This document shows, piece after piece, positions 1 through 9,772 of a stretch of DNA of 64,000 nt. Made by a program: the position numbers and the translations under genes. The stretch covers positions 24,493 through 88,492 of the forward strand of contig DASXKV010000014.1 in NCBI GenBank assembly GCA_036496605.1, read 5' to 3'. The stretch comes from Gemmatimonadaceae bacterium. GTDB taxonomy: Bacteria > Gemmatimonadota > Gemmatimonadetes > Gemmatimonadales > Gemmatimonadaceae. Within the stretch, counting starts at the first letter, position 1, and each line of letters starts with the position of its first letter. The notes beneath the pieces were generated by a model. The model did no database searches. It worked only from the letters and a program-made list of their open reading frames with translations, and was not told where the DNA came from.

Positions 1-187
1 TCAGCAAACGATGCGGGCGCTCGAGGTATGTCACCGCCGCCGCCGATCCGCGCAGCCGCTGTTCCGTCCAGTGGCGAAGCCAGATGCGACTCACGGAGCG
101 CACGGCCATCGCGCCTGCAGTGAGCCAGCCGACGACGAGCAGGGCCACCACGAATACATATGGCCGGTCGAGGAGATCCAGGTTCAT
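1..187 (-). CDS. CorC/CNNM-type membrane protein, N-terminal fragment (runs off window)
   Basis: Only the first 62 codons are in the window. The ATG at 187-185 overlaps the stop of the upstream CorC-like gene as ATGA, so the two are translationally coupled. The visible protein begins MNLDLLDRPYVF, followed by a hydrophobic segment (VVALLVVGWLTAGAMAV, residues about 13-30) and a basic stretch. This resembles the start of the DUF21/CNNM membrane domain of the hemolysin C/CorC family. The tandem arrangement with a full-length member next door supports the call. The CBS and C-terminal domains are outside the window, so the assignment rests on topology and context. Confidence 0.6.
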   Translation of the reverse strand, partial: MNLDLLDRPYVFVVALLVVGWLTAGAMAVRSVSRIWLRHWTEQRLRGSAAAVTYLERPHRLL

Positions 188-1425
188 CGAGGACCTCCCG
201 CCGTCAACGCGGGCTGCAGACGCTCGAGGTACACCCGCTCGACACGTCGCCGCCTAACGCGTTCGACGACGAGCCGGACGCCGGCGCGTGTCAGCGTCTC
301 GCCCGCGTGAGGAACGCGGCCGAAGAGCGCGTACACGAGGCCACCGACGGTCGTTACATCGTCGACACCGAAATCGACGCCCATCAACTCGCGCAGCTCA
401 TCGACCGGCAGGCGTCCCGCCACCCAGAAGCGTGTTGCGCCCTCACGTTCGACGTCCGGCTCCTCGACGTCGTATTCGTCACGGATCTCACCGACGATCT
501 CCTCGAGAACGTCCTCGATCGTCACGAGTCCTGCCGTTCCTCCATATTCGTCGCTTACGATTGCGATGTGCGTTCGGCTGTCCTTGAAATCACGCAGCTG
601 CGCGTCGATCGTCTTCGTGGTCGGAATGAACACGGCGCCGCGCACCAGCCGTAGCCATCCTCCCTTTGGCTCGTCGGCCGCGACGATAGCGCCCAGCAGG
701 TCCTTGGCGTACAGAATGCCGATGACGTTGTCGAGCGTGTCGTCGTACACCGGAAATCGCGCGTGCTCGGAGCTGCGCACGCGGTCCAGTACTTCGGACC
801 ACGGCGTCGTCGCGGCAACGCCGACGATGTCGACGCGCGGCACCATGATTTCGCGCACTTCCGTATCGCCCAACGAGAAAACGCCATGCAGGAGCTCCTC
901 TTCGGCGCTGGAGACGTCGGCTTCCGCCGCCACGACCTCACGGAAGCGCTCTGCGCTGTGCTCTTCCTCCGTCGAGCCCTCGGTCGCGGGAAGAACGCGC
1001 TGCAGCGACCGCTCGAGCACCGCACCGAGGGCAACGATCGGCCGCAACAGCACGGTGGTGACGCGCACGAAATCACGCAGCGCATCGAATGCGCGGCTGC
1101 CGAGGCCATAGCCGATGGAGCGCGCCATCCCCTCCGTGAGGGCGACGAGGACAAGGCCGAGTGCGACGGCCACCATCGCACGCGTCCCGAAAGACCAACC
1201 CGCGAACACAAGCCCCTGGGCGATTGCCGCACCAGCGGCGACGTGCGCCAGTACTCGAAGAGCGGACAGCGCGCGATGTGCACGTTCGCGCTCGTGAATC
1301 GCTCCGCCAGGATGCTCCGACGGAGACGCCGCGGGATCGAACGCGAGCAGTGCTCCGTCGGCGACAGAGCACGCCGCAGCAACGAGCGCGGCGATGGCGC
1401 AGAGTAGCCAGGCCGTGAGCGTCAC
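184..1425 (-). CDS. CorC/HlyC-family membrane protein (CNNM + CBS pair + CorC domain)
   Basis: A 413-residue protein likely tied to divalent cation (Mg2+/Co2+) transport, as known for the UPF0053 family. From the N terminus there are hydrophobic segments in the first 130 residues (DUF21/CNNM region), then a CBS pair. The first CBS is marked by EIMVPRVDIVGV and RFPVYDDTLDNVIGILY, the second by THIAIVSDEYGGTAGLVT followed by DVLEEIVGEI. A C-terminal CorC_HlyC domain starts near FWVAGRLPVDELRELMG. The frame is open further upstream, but I choose the GTG at 1425-1423 because it overlaps the ybeY stop as GTGA and begins right at the hydrophobic N terminus. The next gene starts inside its stop codon. 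Confidence 0.88.
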   Translation of the reverse strand: MTLTAWLLCAIAALVAAACSVADGALLAFDPAASPSEHPGGAIHERERAHRALSALRVLAHVAAGAAIAQGLVFAGWSFGTRAMVAVALGLVLVALTEGMARSIGYGLGSRAFDALRDFVRVTTVLLRPIVALGAVLERSLQRVLPATEGSTEEEHSAERFREVVAAEADVSSAEEELLHGVFSLGDTEVREIMVPRVDIVGVAATTPWSEVLDRVRSSEHARFPVYDDTLDNVIGILYAKDLLGAIVAADEPKGGWLRLVRGAVFIPTTKTIDAQLRDFKDSRTHIAIVSDEYGGTAGLVTIEDVLEEIVGEIRDEYDVEEPDVEREGATRFWVAGRLPVDELRELMGVDFGVDDVTTVGGLVYALFGRVPHAGETLTRAGVRLVVERVRRRRVERVYLERLQPALTAGGPR

Positions 1426-1913
1426 GCGGCGGACCTCGCGCGTCGAGTCCCGCGCGATCGGCGTCGCGGAGTTCGGATCACCGATGCCACCAGTTGCTCC
1501 TGCCGCCGCCACATGGGCGAAGCGGCACGATCCCGTCCTTCCGGATGATCGTGGCCTAACACGTGGAGCACGCCGTGGACGACGAGTCGCGTCAGCTCTT
1601 CGCGAAGCGTTACGCCGTTTGTCTCGGCGTTTCGCCGCGCGACGCTCGGCGCGATATAGATGTCACCAACGAGCCGAGCGCCTGGGACCTCGGGAGCGAG
1701 AGTGAAGGAGATCACGTCCGTGCTACCGCGGTGGCCGAGATGGCGCCGATTCAATGCCGCAATCCGGCGACTGGTGACGAAGCTGATCGACACGTGCGAC
1801 GGGGGCCGCCGTCCCCCTTCGGCCCGCAGCACGGCGCGCGCAATCGAGGCGACTTGCCGGCGCGCGAGCGGCACGCGAACGCCGTCGTCGTCGATGACTA
1901 CGACGTGGCTCAT
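1422..1913 (-). CDS. ybeY: Endoribonuclease / rRNA maturation factor YbeY
   Basis: YbeY is a metal-dependent RNase acting in 16S rRNA 3' processing and ribosome quality control. The diagnostic zinc motif H-x3-H-x5-H is present as HGVLHVLGHDH (residues about 114-124), preceded by the family segment STDVISFTL and the strand GDIYIAPSVA. Length (163 aa) is normal; the basic C-terminal tail (RRRSRGTRRARSAA) is longer than usual and overlaps the following CorC start. The start ATG overlaps the PgpH-like gene stop. The order phoH - 7TM-HD protein - ybeY is the common bacterial arrangement, which strengthens the call. Confidence 0.95.
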   Translation of the reverse strand: MSHVVVIDDDGVRVPLARRQVASIARAVLRAEGGRRPPSHVSISFVTSRRIAALNRRHLGHRGSTDVISFTLAPEVPGARLVGDIYIAPSVARRNAETNGVTLREELTRLVVHGVLHVLGHDHPEGRDRAASPMWRRQEQLVASVIRTPRRRSRGTRRARSAA

Positions 1914-4117
1914 ACCGAGGCGAACTCGGACGTCACACCGCCGCTCGACGCAGGGTAGTCGATGCGGTTGTGGTACATGCCGGTCAGCACGCGAGTGAAC
2001 TCGTCCTTGATGATGTCGAGCTGCTTGAGCGTGAGCGGCGCGTCCCGTAACTGTCCCTGTTCGATGCGTTGCCGAACGATGTGATCGACGACATCGCGAA
2101 TCTTCTCCTGCGTCGGCTCGCCGAGTACGCGCGTCGATGCTTCGACGCCATCGGCGAGCATAACGACGGCGGTCTCCGCCGTCTGCGGGAGCGGTCCCGG
2201 ATAGGAATACTCGACGAGATCGGGCACCGTGCCGTCCTTCTCTTTCGCTTTTTCAAGGAAGAAGGAGATCGCCCCCGTGCCATGGTGCTCTTTGATGAAG
2301 GCGCGGAGAGCGCGTGGGAGCTTGTGTTCCTCGGCGAGCTCGAGTCCCTCGCGGACGTGATTGCGAATGATCTGCGCGCTCGTACCGGGCTTGAGTGCGT
2401 CGTGCGGGTTACGACCCTTGGCCTGGTTCTCCACGAAGTACTGCGGCTTGGCGATCTTACCGATGTCGTGGTAGTACGCACCCACGCGCGCGAGGAGCGC
2501 GTTGGCGCCGATCGCTCGACAGGCAGCCTCGGCCAGATTGGCAATCGCGATCGTATGCGCGTACGTCCCCGGCGCCTCGAGGCTGAGGCGCTGCATCAGT
2601 GGCCGATTGAGGTCGGACCACTCGAGCAGCGTGAGGTCGGTCTCGATGCCGGTGAACGACTCCGCCATCGGGAGCAGGAGCAGCGCCAGCAACACCGACA
2701 CGATGGCGTTCAACGCCCCATAGCCCGCGGAGATGAAGATATCGTGACCCGGGAGATCGAGCGTCAAGCCGATCGCAATCGCTGTCGTTAGGTACGCCGC
2801 GGCAATGGCGAGAATCCACCGATAAGTCTGGTTGCGTCGATTCACGACGCGTACCGTAAATGCGGCGACCGCGCCACCGACGAGGTTGATGAACAGGGCG
2901 TTGGTACCGCGAAACACGCTCTGTCCGCCGACAAGCATTGTGATCACCATCACCGCGATCATGCTGATGCGCTGATCGAAGAGCGCACTGAGCACCACGG
3001 CCGCGATCGTAACGGGTATCAGTTCCGGATGTACCGGTCGCGCATGTCCGATGATCGCCCCGCCGACGAGCACGATCACGATTGCCGCCGCGAACATCAG
3101 CAGCGATCGCAGGTCGTCGTACACCGCGGGCCTGAAGATCAGGATCGTTAGGCCGAGTAGTGAGATGATGAGCGCATTGAACATGATCGCGCCGATCGTC
3201 CGGCGCGCGCCGCGCTCGGTGGCCCGGCGGTGATCGACCGCGTCGTGGAGTGCGCGCAGTTTGTCGTGCTCCTCGCGCCCGACCACCTCGTTTGCGCCGA
3301 TGATCTTCTCGCCAACGCGTACTTCGTACTTCGACGTAGGCACCGAGCGACGCATGTCGTCGCGCCGGAGCTCCGTCGCGGCCGCATCGGGGACGATGGT
3401 CGGGTGGAAGAACGCGCCGAGCAGCCGGAAGTAGATCCCGTCTCCCACCACCGAACCCGGGTCGGGATGGATGAGACGAGCGCGGCTGATGAGCATCGAG
3501 AACGTCTGGACGCTATCCGACGAAATACGCTTTTCGTCTTTGCCATTTCGCACGATCACGTCGCCACGCACGTTGTCGAGCGCGCCGCGCGAGGCGATCC
3601 CCGACCCAAGCCAGCGATCGAACACACGCTCCGCGGCGCTGAGCATCGCCGCGCGGCGCCGATCCTGGGCCAGGTATGCCGCCTCGGTCGGCGTCAGCGT
3701 GATCCCCTGCGACGCAGCTGCCTGCTGAATCCCGAGCACCGCGTTGCGTGGATCTACCGCCACGGCCGCCGCGTTCACCGCTTGCGCGAAGGCGGCAACC
3801 TGGTGCCGCGTCGAGTCGACGGCCGCGGGCACGTAATCAAACACCGGCTCGACCGTCGCCGCGGCGGCGTCCCGCTCCTTCAGCAGGTCGGCGTCGGTTT
3901 TGGGAACACTAAACGCGAAGGGTGCGATGACATTGTCCGATGCCACCGAGCCGACCTCGTACACCGGGAAGTCGACGGCTGGCGACGCCGGAAAGAGCAG
4001 ATACGTGAACACGGCGAGCGCCAGCGCCAAGCCGACGCGCACGCCGTGGTCGCGCAGCCGGTTGCGACGAGGCGGAGCCTTCGCCGCGCTCGCTTCGCCC
4101 AGCTCTCCGGAGTTCAT
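1910..4117 (-). CDS. pgpH: 7TM-HD domain c-di-AMP phosphodiesterase, PgpH/YqfF family
   Basis: A 735-residue membrane phosphodiesterase; members of this family hydrolyse cyclic di-AMP in the cytosol. The order is: an N-terminal membrane segment ([19 protein letters not shown]), a large extracytoplasmic 7TMR-HDED region (about 45-300, containing [15 protein letters not shown]), seven hydrophobic segments (about 310-500), then the HD domain with [14 protein letters not shown], the HD pair in [11 protein letters not shown], and the helper motif EHHGTG. It sits between phoH and ybeY as in many Firmicutes and other phyla. The substrate is inferred from family knowledge. Start ATG 4117 overlaps the phoH stop (ATGA). 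Confidence 0.9.
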   Translation of the reverse strand: MNSGELGEASAAKAPPRRNRLRDHGVRVGLALALAVFTYLLFPASPAVDFPVYEVGSVASDNVIAPFAFSVPKTDADLLKERDAAAATVEPVFDYVPAAVDSTRHQVAAFAQAVNAAAVAVDPRNAVLGIQQAAASQGITLTPTEAAYLAQDRRRAAMLSAAERVFDRWLGSGIASRGALDNVRGDVIVRNGKDEKRISSDSVQTFSMLISRARLIHPDPGSVVGDGIYFRLLGAFFHPTIVPDAAATELRRDDMRRSVPTSKYEVRVGEKIIGANEVVGREEHDKLRALHDAVDHRRATERGARRTIGAIMFNALIISLLGLTILIFRPAVYDDLRSLLMFAAAIVIVLVGGAIIGHARPVHPELIPVTIAAVVLSALFDQRISMIAVMVITMLVGGQSVFRGTNALFINLVGGAVAAFTVRVVNRRNQTYRWILAIAAAYLTTAIAIGLTLDLPGHDIFISAGYGALNAIVSVLLALLLLPMAESFTGIETDLTLLEWSDLNRPLMQRLSLEAPGTYAHTIAIANLAEAACRAIGANALLARVGAYYHDIGKIAKPQYFVENQAKGRNPHDALKPGTSAQIIRNHVREGLELAEEHKLPRALRAFIKEHHGTGAISFFLEKAKEKDGTVPDLVEYSYPGPLPQTAETAVVMLADGVEASTRVLGEPTQEKIRDVVDHIVRQRIEQGQLRDAPLTLKQLDIIKDEFTRVLTGMYHNRIDYPASSGGVTSEFASV

Positions 4118-5145
4118 CCGATGGCCTGCTCGGCCTCGTGTCGGTCGTACGCATGCACGATGTCGCGCACGAGTCGATGGCGGACGACGTCGCTTTCGTC
4201 GAAGTAGTGGAAGCCGATGCCGTCGATGCCAGGCAAGATTCGCTCGACGGACAAAATGCCTGACTCCTCGCGCTTCGGCAGGTCGACCTGCGTCTTGTCG
4301 CCGGTGATGACCATCTTTGAATTCACGCCCAGTCGCGTGAGCAGCATCTTCATCTGCATCGACGTGGCGTTCTGCGCCTCGTCGACGATCACGAACGCGT
4401 CGCCTAACGTACGGCCGCGCATGAACGCGAGTGGAGCGACCTCGATCGTTCGCGTCTCGAGGGCGCGCTGAATCCGCTCGAACGGCATCATCTCATCGAG
4501 TGCATCGTAAAGCGGGCGCAGATACGGGTCCACTTTCGCCTGCATGTCGCCAGGCAGAAAGCCGAGACTCTCCCCCGCTTCGACGGCGGGACGCGCGAGC
4601 ACGATACGCCGAACGCGTTTCCGAGTCAGCGCGTCGACTGCCGCGGCGACGGCGAGGTAGGTCTTTCCCGTTCCTGCCGGCCCGATGCCAACGACGATGT
4701 CGTTCTCTTGGATCTTTCGCAGATACTCAGCCTGCCCAGGCGTCTTCGCCTGGATAACGCGGCGGATGCCCGGCAGTGCGATGCGCTGGCTGTCGACGCC
4801 GACGCCACCACCGCCGTTGGTGTACGGACTCTCGTCGCCATAATCGCCATTCTCGCGAGCGTCGCCGCCGGAGCGTCGCCGATCGACTTCGTCGCTGATG
4901 CGGAGCACGTCGTCTGACGAGAGCTCGACGCGCTGCCGCGCCGACTCGATCATCCGCCGAGCGATGTCCGCAGCGCGGTCCACAAACTCGATGGGACCGG
5001 TGATGCTGAGTGTTTCGCCGCGCAGAGCGACCTTCACCCCACCGATGCGCGACAGTTCGATGAGATTGCCGTCGTTGACTCCCGCGAGCGTGAGCAGGTC
5101 GGCGCCTTCGGTGTTGAGCTTTTGCGTAACGCTGCCATCGCTCAC
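4114..5145 (-). CDS. phoH: PhoH-like ATPase
   Basis: A cytosolic P-loop ATPase of the PhoH family (343 aa), thought to act on RNA with YbeY. The N-terminal KH-like part (about 20-85) has [19 protein letters not shown]. The Walker A motif [15 protein letters not shown] lies near residue 150, and the Walker B stretch [16 protein letters not shown] lies near 245, followed by [11 protein letters not shown]. Start is GTG at 5145-5143, overlapping the aspS stop as GTGA, with a good Shine-Dalgarno GGAGGAG about 8 nt upstream inside aspS. It carries one copy of the GCCTAACG octamer (4402-4409), read here as Leu-Gly through the rare codon TTA. Confidence 0.95.
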   Translation of the reverse strand: MSDGSVTQKLNTEGADLLTLAGVNDGNLIELSRIGGVKVALRGETLSITGPIEFVDRAADIARRMIESARQRVELSSDDVLRISDEVDRRRSGGDARENGDYGDESPYTNGGGGVGVDSQRIALPGIRRVIQAKTPGQAEYLRKIQENDIVVGIGPAGTGKTYLAVAAAVDALTRKRVRRIVLARPAVEAGESLGFLPGDMQAKVDPYLRPLYDALDEMMPFERIQRALETRTIEVAPLAFMRGRTLGDAFVIVDEAQNATSMQMKMLLTRLGVNSKMVITGDKTQVDLPKREESGILSVERILPGIDGIGFHYFDESDVVRHRLVRDIVHAYDRHEAEQAIG

Positions 5146-6932
5146 GGGCTCGACTCCTCCACGCGAATGTGAAGCTCATGCAAATCGTCCGATGGAACTG
5201 GCGAGGGTGCGCCCTCGAAAAGGGCGCGTGCCGCCGTCGTCTTCGGGAAGGCGATCACATCCCGCAGCGACGACGCGCCCGAGAGCTGCATGGCGATGCG
5301 ATCAAAGCCAAAGGCAATGCCGCCGTGCGGTGGCGCTCCCGAGCGCAACCCCTCGAGCAAGAAGCCGAAGCGTGCGTTCGCCGTCGCTTCGTCGATGCCG
5401 AGCAGGGAAAAAACTCGCGATTGAAGGGTTGGATCGCTGATTCGAATACTACCTCCACCGAGCTCCGTTCCGTTGAGTACCACGTCGTACGCCTGCGCGC
5501 GCACCTGTTCCGGCGCGCTTTCCAGCTTGTCGATGTCGGCGGCATGCGGCGCCGTGAAAGGATGATGCACCGCCTGCAGACGACCGCTGGCTGGATCTTT
5601 CTCGAAGAGAGGAAAATCCGTCACCCACAGAAAAACTCTCGTGTCTTCCTTCACGAGCGAGAGCCGGCGCGCTACGTCCTGCCGAACGCGATCGAGCGCC
5701 GGGCTCGAGATGTGATTCGGCCCAGCGACGAGCAACGCCAGATCGCCCTCGACGAGGGCGAGTTTGTTCGCTGCACCGTCATGCAGGAACTTCGCCGCGG
5801 GTCCCTCGAGTTGACCATTAGTCCGCTTCAACCTGACGAGACCGCCTGCGCCAGCGCTCTTCGCTCCAGCTTCAATCTCGTCCAGTTGCTTTCTGGACAG
5901 GAGGCTTCCGCCCGGAATCCGGATTCCACGCACGCGCCCGCCCTGCGCGATGGCGGATCGCGCGATCGAGAACTCCGAATCGCCGAAAGCGTCGCTCGCG
6001 TCGAAGATCTCGAGCTCAAACCGGAGATCGGGTCTATCCGAGCCGAAACGCTCCATCGCGTCTGCGTAGGTCATCCGCTGAAAGGATGGCGGGATGCCGA
6101 CACCCACTTCGTTCCATAACGCGCCGATGAGACCTTCAGTGAGCAGGAGGACATCGTCCTGCCGGATGAACGAAGCCTCGATGTCGATCTGAGTAAACTC
6201 GGGTTGGCGGTCAACGCGAAGATCCTCGTCGCGAAAGCACCGCGCGATCTGGAAATAGCGATCAAAACCAGCGACCATGAGTAATTGCTTATACAGCTGC
6301 GGCGACTGCGGCAGCGCATAGAACTCACCCGCGTGCACGCGGCTCGGCACGAGGTAGTCGCGAGCGCCTTCCGGCGTCGGCTTCGTGAGAATCGGTGTCT
6401 CGACCTCGAGAAAGCCTCGCTCACTCAGGAAGCGCCGCGTCGCCTGCATGAGCCGATGGCGGAGAATGATGTTCTCCTGCAATTCCGGTCGTCGCAGATC
6501 GAGATAACGATGACGGAGACGCAGCTCCTCGGCGGGCAGCGGCTCGCCGCGCACACGCGCAACCGGAATTGCGGGCGGGGCCGCAGGTCCGACAACCGTT
6601 AGGCCCTTCGCGCGAACCTCGACGTCGCCGGTTGGCAGGTCCGCATTCCGCATCTCCGTCGGGCGCGCGACGACCTCGCCCTCGATGAGGACGACGCATT
6701 CCGGTCCAACGGTCGCAGCCAACTTCACAGTATCCAGGGGCGTGAAGCGAGGGTCAAAAGAGATTTGAACGAGGCCTGTTCGGTCCCTTAAATCGACGAA
6801 TACCAGCTCTCCAAGGTCGCGCTTGCGGTGAACCCAGCCGCCGAGTCGCACTTCGGCACCGGCGTCCGCGGCGCGGAGAGCGCCGCAGGTGTGGCTGCGA
6901 ATTGTGGTTGCAAGGTTAGGCGATGACGGCAT
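5142..6932 (-). CDS. aspS: Aspartyl-tRNA synthetase (bacterial type, with GAD domain)
   Basis: Charges tRNA-Asp with aspartate. The 596-residue length is typical for the bacterial form with the inserted GAD domain. Seen in order: N-terminal OB fold ([20 protein letters not shown]), class II motif 1 region ([13 protein letters not shown]), [40 protein letters not shown] (motif 2), the GAD insert from about 290-420, and motif 3 [13 protein letters not shown] near the C terminus. It is the first gene of the aspS-phoH-pgpH-ybeY-corC chain. No Shine-Dalgarno is apparent before the ATG at 6932. Whether it is the Asp-specific or Asx-type enzyme cannot be told by eye. Confidence 0.97.
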   Translation of the reverse strand: MPSSPNLATTIRSHTCGALRAADAGAEVRLGGWVHRKRDLGELVFVDLRDRTGLVQISFDPRFTPLDTVKLAATVGPECVVLIEGEVVARPTEMRNADLPTGDVEVRAKGLTVVGPAAPPAIPVARVRGEPLPAEELRLRHRYLDLRRPELQENIILRHRLMQATRRFLSERGFLEVETPILTKPTPEGARDYLVPSRVHAGEFYALPQSPQLYKQLLMVAGFDRYFQIARCFRDEDLRVDRQPEFTQIDIEASFIRQDDVLLLTEGLIGALWNEVGVGIPPSFQRMTYADAMERFGSDRPDLRFELEIFDASDAFGDSEFSIARSAIAQGGRVRGIRIPGGSLLSRKQLDEIEAGAKSAGAGGLVRLKRTNGQLEGPAAKFLHDGAANKLALVEGDLALLVAGPNHISSPALDRVRQDVARRLSLVKEDTRVFLWVTDFPLFEKDPASGRLQAVHHPFTAPHAADIDKLESAPEQVRAQAYDVVLNGTELGGGSIRISDPTLQSRVFSLLGIDEATANARFGFLLEGLRSGAPPHGGIAFGFDRIAMQLSGASSLRDVIAFPKTTAARALFEGAPSPVPSDDLHELHIRVEESSP

Positions 6933-7352
6933 CAGAGGGGATCGGTCCTGGTCCTATTTGCCGCGTCCGGCAGTGGATCGGATTTGACCGGCCCGCGAGG
7001 GCTCAACGCCAAACACGAAGATGAGGCTCGCGGTCGGGCTGCGGCCATGCGGCCGCGGGTCTGGCGGGGATTTCGCGCGTTGGGCGCGCCAGCGGGTCGG
7101 ATGCGGTGAGCGCCCACGTTACGTAGTTCCGGGCGCAATCAGAATGAGCCCGAAGGGTATAGCGGCGCATCCGCCAAGCGAGCGCATGCTGCTTCGCTGA
7201 AGGGGTCATTCGAGATTTGAAGTCTAATTGTGGAGCGAAGTTCATGGTAGAGCGTCGCTTGACCACCGTACCCTCGTCGCCTAGCGTGCACGCGTCGCGC
7301 CGAGCACCCAAGACAGTATGTTTTCAGATGAACGCGTGATCCCAGTCGCCTG
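6933..7352. other. Divergent intergenic region aspS / rlmN
   Basis: About 420 bp without a convincing gene. Open frames here lack recognisable content. It contains a short perfect hairpin GCGGCC-ATGC-GGCCGC near 7040-7060 and a GCGCCC/GGGCGC pair near 7110-7136, neither followed by a T run. It must hold the promoters of both aspS (minus) and rlmN (plus). I see no tRNA, riboswitch or known small RNA motif. Confidence 0.5.
7259..7287 (+). promoter_or_regulatory. Possible sigma70-type promoter of rlmN
   Basis: TTGACC (7259-7264), 17-bp spacer, TAGCGT (7282-7287), about 65 bp before the rlmN ATG. The -35 is close to consensus; the -10 is weak. Low confidence. Confidence 0.3.
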
Positions 7353-8456
7353 ATGACGACCACCAATTTCCCGGCAGCCGAACGCGAAAATCTGCTCGAC
7401 CTCGTCCCGACCGAGGCTGAGAAGCGGCTGCTCGCTTTTTGTTCCGAGCGTGGCTTGCCCCCGTATCGGGCGAAGCAGGTGGTCCGCCGACTGTGGCTGA
7501 ACCCGGCGGGCGATTTCGACGGGATGACCGAGCTCCCCAAGGTTGCGCGAGAACAGCTGGCGGCCGCGTTCGACCTGCCGCGGCTGAAGATCGCTGCGCG
7601 GCAGCGCTCCACGGACGGCACCGAGAAGTTCCTGTTCCTGCTTCGTGACGGCCAGGCGATCGAGTCGGTCGCCATCCCCGAGAACGATCGACTAACGCTG
7701 TGTATCTCGTCGCAGGCTGGGTGCGCACTGCAGTGCGCCTTCTGCGCAACGGGAGCGATGGGGTTTCAGCGCAACCTGGACGTTTCCGAAATTGCCGGAC
7801 AGGTGCGCGAGATGCGCCTGCTCGATCCTCCGCTCGCGGTCACGAACGTCGTATTCATGGGCATGGGTGAGCCGCTCATGAACTGGCGCGCCGTCGATCC
7901 AGCGCTGACGATCCTGAACGACCCGTTAGGCCTGGGTCTCGGGGCCCGGCACATAACCGTGTCCACGGTCGGCGTGCTCCCAGGCATCGTCGCGTTAGGC
8001 GAGCGTCCCGAGCAATTCCGCCTTGCGATCTCGATTCACGCGCCCAGCGATGCGTTGCGACGCGAGTTGATGCCGGTGAACGTCAAGTACCCGCTGAAGG
8101 ACGTGATCCAAGCGGCGAAGCGATTCGACCGGCGCGTAACCTTCGAGTATGTGATGCTCGGCGGTGTCAACGACGCCGTCGAGCATGCCATCGGCCTCGC
8201 CGAGCTGGCCAAGGAGTGCCGGGCGTTCGTCAATCTCATTCCGCTGCACCCCGGTGGGGGTGGTGGTTTCGTCCCGACGCCCGCGCAACGAATCGCGGAA
8301 TTCGCCCGGGAGCTGCGACGCCGCGGCGTCGAGGTCGCGGTACGAAAAAGCCGCGGCGTGGATATCGCCGCGGCGTGCGGGCAATTACGGGTAGAACGGT
8401 TGGGCCGGCGGCCGCCACGAAGCCCCGACGAGCACGGTGACGTCCAGGTAGCGTGA
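7353..8456 (+). CDS. rlmN: Dual-specificity 23S rRNA/tRNA adenine-C2 methyltransferase RlmN
   Basis: Radical SAM methyltransferase that methylates A2503 of 23S rRNA and A37 of some tRNAs. The 4Fe-4S cluster motif CALQCAFCATG lies near residues 128-138. The family segments VVFMGMGEPLMNW, ITVSTVGVLPGI, LAISIHAP and the C-terminal VRKSRGVDIAAACGQL, which contains the catalytic Cys in AACG, are all present. The protein then runs about 25 residues beyond the usual end, so its last 72 bp overlap the convergent LytR_C gene. It contains two GCCTAACG octamers (7924-7931, 7993-8000). Confidence 0.95.
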   Translation: MTTTNFPAAERENLLDLVPTEAEKRLLAFCSERGLPPYRAKQVVRRLWLNPAGDFDGMTELPKVAREQLAAAFDLPRLKIAARQRSTDGTEKFLFLLRDGQAIESVAIPENDRLTLCISSQAGCALQCAFCATGAMGFQRNLDVSEIAGQVREMRLLDPPLAVTNVVFMGMGEPLMNWRAVDPALTILNDPLGLGLGARHITVSTVGVLPGIVALGERPEQFRLAISIHAPSDALRRELMPVNVKYPLKDVIQAAKRFDRRVTFEYVMLGGVNDAVEHAIGLAELAKECRAFVNLIPLHPGGGGGFVPTPAQRIAEFARELRRRGVEVAVRKSRGVDIAAACGQLRVERLGRRPPRSPDEHGDVQVA

Positions 8457-8798
8457 CGAGTCGGGCCGCGATTCGACGCGCACCGTACCTAACGACGTCG
8501 CGACGTTGCGTGCCCAGTCCGGGTGCTGCGAGCGATCGAGCACCAGCGTTGTATCCTGCGTGGCCGACGTCGTGCCCACTTCCACGACATCGAATCCTTG
8601 ATCGCGCAGATACAACATCGCGCGCCGCCCCAAGCCGCGTGTCCGTGTCGCGTTGAGTACCTGAACCCTCACGCGAGGCGTACCAGGTCCCGAGCGAGTA
8701 ACCGAGCGCGACAAGCTCTTTCGCGCGGGCAGCGCTGCGGCCGTCGCGGCCACGGCAACGAACCCGATTACAGCGACAAAGGTGGTCCTGCGAGTCAT
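8385..8798 (-). CDS. LytR C-terminal (LytR_C) domain protein, membrane-anchored
   Basis: A 137-residue protein with an N-terminal signal anchor (TTFVAVIGFVAVAATAAAL, residues 4-22) followed by a LytR_C-like fold: VRVQVLNATRTRGLGRRA, then FDVVEVG and TLVLDRSQHPDWARNVA. In this family the domain binds or positions cell-envelope components, but no enzymatic function is known for stand-alone copies. It is coupled to yqeK by an ATGA overlap, and lies last in the long trpC-led cluster. Its 3' end overlaps rlmN tail-to-tail by 72 bp. Confidence 0.75.
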   Translation of the reverse strand: MTRRTTFVAVIGFVAVAATAAALPARKSLSRSVTRSGPGTPRVRVQVLNATRTRGLGRRAMLYLRDQGFDVVEVGTTSATQDTTLVLDRSQHPDWARNVATSLGTVRVESRPDSSRYLDVTVLVGASWRPPAQPFYP

Positions 8799-9340
8799 CG
8801 AATCGAATTCCAGAGCTGAACAGTCTCGGGAAAGAGCGTGTGCCCCTCGTTGAGGGCGTACACCAGACGCATTCGCACCACCTGACGAAACACACGGTCA
8901 AAATCGTGGGGGACCTGGGCGGCAAGGAAGGCCCGGTCCTCGCGCGAGAACCTCCTACCAGGTTCGAGAAAATCGCCCATGTAGAGAGCCCGGCCGGTGC
9001 GATCCCACGCTGGCGAGCCAACCGTGTGATATCGAATGGCGTTGAGGACGTTGAGCCGCCGCTCACCCTCGAGAGCGAGCATTTCCGCTGCGGCCGGCCC
9101 GTGCAGCATCTCGGATTCGTAGGGAGCGTCGCCAGCCATTCGCCTCAATTCCTCCCGTGGGGCGTCTCGGAGCGCGTCGTGCCATTTGGCCGCGTCGAGC
9201 CAGTCCCGACGCTCGTTGGCCGAGATACACATGGCCTCCGCCCAGCGCTCGAGGAGCGTTGCGACACGCTGGATGTGAGCGCGACGCTTGTCGCTCACCT
9301 GCGCCCAGGAAGGAAGTTCGACGGCCGACACGAAAGCCAA
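8795..9340 (-). CDS. yqeK: YqeK-like HD-domain hydrolase
   Basis: An HD-superfamily protein (181 aa) resembling YqeK, which hydrolyses diadenosine tetraphosphate symmetrically. Visible metal ligands and motifs: RRAHIQRVATL (His), AAKWHDALRD (HD pair), MLHGPAAAEML, AIRYHTVGS, and ALYMGDFLEPGR, which matches the LYxADxIEPxR signature of YqeK. The first codon here would be TTG (9340); a GTG at 9331 is an equally plausible start, and neither has a clear ribosome site. folK ends 9 bp upstream. The substrate is inferred from family resemblance. Confidence 0.75.
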   Translation of the reverse strand: MAFVSAVELPSWAQVSDKRRAHIQRVATLLERWAEAMCISANERRDWLDAAKWHDALRDAPREELRRMAGDAPYESEMLHGPAAAEMLALEGERRLNVLNAIRYHTVGSPAWDRTGRALYMGDFLEPGRRFSREDRAFLAAQVPHDFDRVFRQVVRMRLVYALNEGHTLFPETVQLWNSIR

Positions 9341-9349
9341 TGTAGGCGA

Positions 9350-9772
9350 TCAGCCGCGGCCAAGCAGGGCACGCAATTCCGCGAGCTCGCGGCGCCAGAA
9401 ATCCCGCGAGCCCTCGGCTGGATGTGGCACGATGAGATCGGTCTCGTTCGCCGTTTGCTGGTCGAAGCGAACGATGTCCAGATCGAGCGTACGCGGGCCC
9501 CAGTGCACCTCGCGCGTCCGCCCCGCTGCATGCTCGATACGTTGCAGCTCGAGAAGCAGCTCCCTCGGCGAGAGGTCAGTTTCCAGCGCGACCATCTGAT
9601 TGAGATAGGGTCCCTGCGCCACAGGGCCGAGCGGCGCCGTTTCCTCGACCGCGGAGCTGGCGATGACGCGGGTTCCTGGAATGGCGGCGAGTGCGCGGCG
9701 TGCGCTGGCGAGCCGTTCGTCGCGGTCGCCGAGGTTCGAGCCGAGCGCGACGTATGCGATATCGCGCGACAC
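9350..9772 (-). CDS. folK: 2-amino-4-hydroxy-6-hydroxymethyldihydropteridine diphosphokinase (HPPK)
   Basis: Transfers pyrophosphate from ATP to hydroxymethyl-dihydropterin in folate synthesis. The 140-residue chain starts VALGSNLGDRDERL and has the HPPK signature WGPRTLDLDIVRF (about 92-104) followed by IVPHPAEGSRDF. The start is GTG at 9772, overlapping the folB stop by one base (TAGTG), so the two consecutive pathway enzymes are coupled. Confidence 0.95.
   Translation of the reverse strand: MSRDIAYVALGSNLGDRDERLASARRALAAIPGTRVIASSAVEETAPLGPVAQGPYLNQMVALETDLSPRELLLELQRIEHAAGRTREVHWGPRTLDLDIVRFDQQTANETDLIVPHPAEGSRDFWRRELAELRALLGRG

Noticed and set aside
3230..4207. 325-codon open frame on the plus strand
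   Set aside because: Antisense to the PgpH-like gene, with no recognisable motif.
7003..7311. Possible small gene in the aspS-rlmN gap
   Set aside because: Open frames there have no ribosome site, motif or codon signal and overlap each other.
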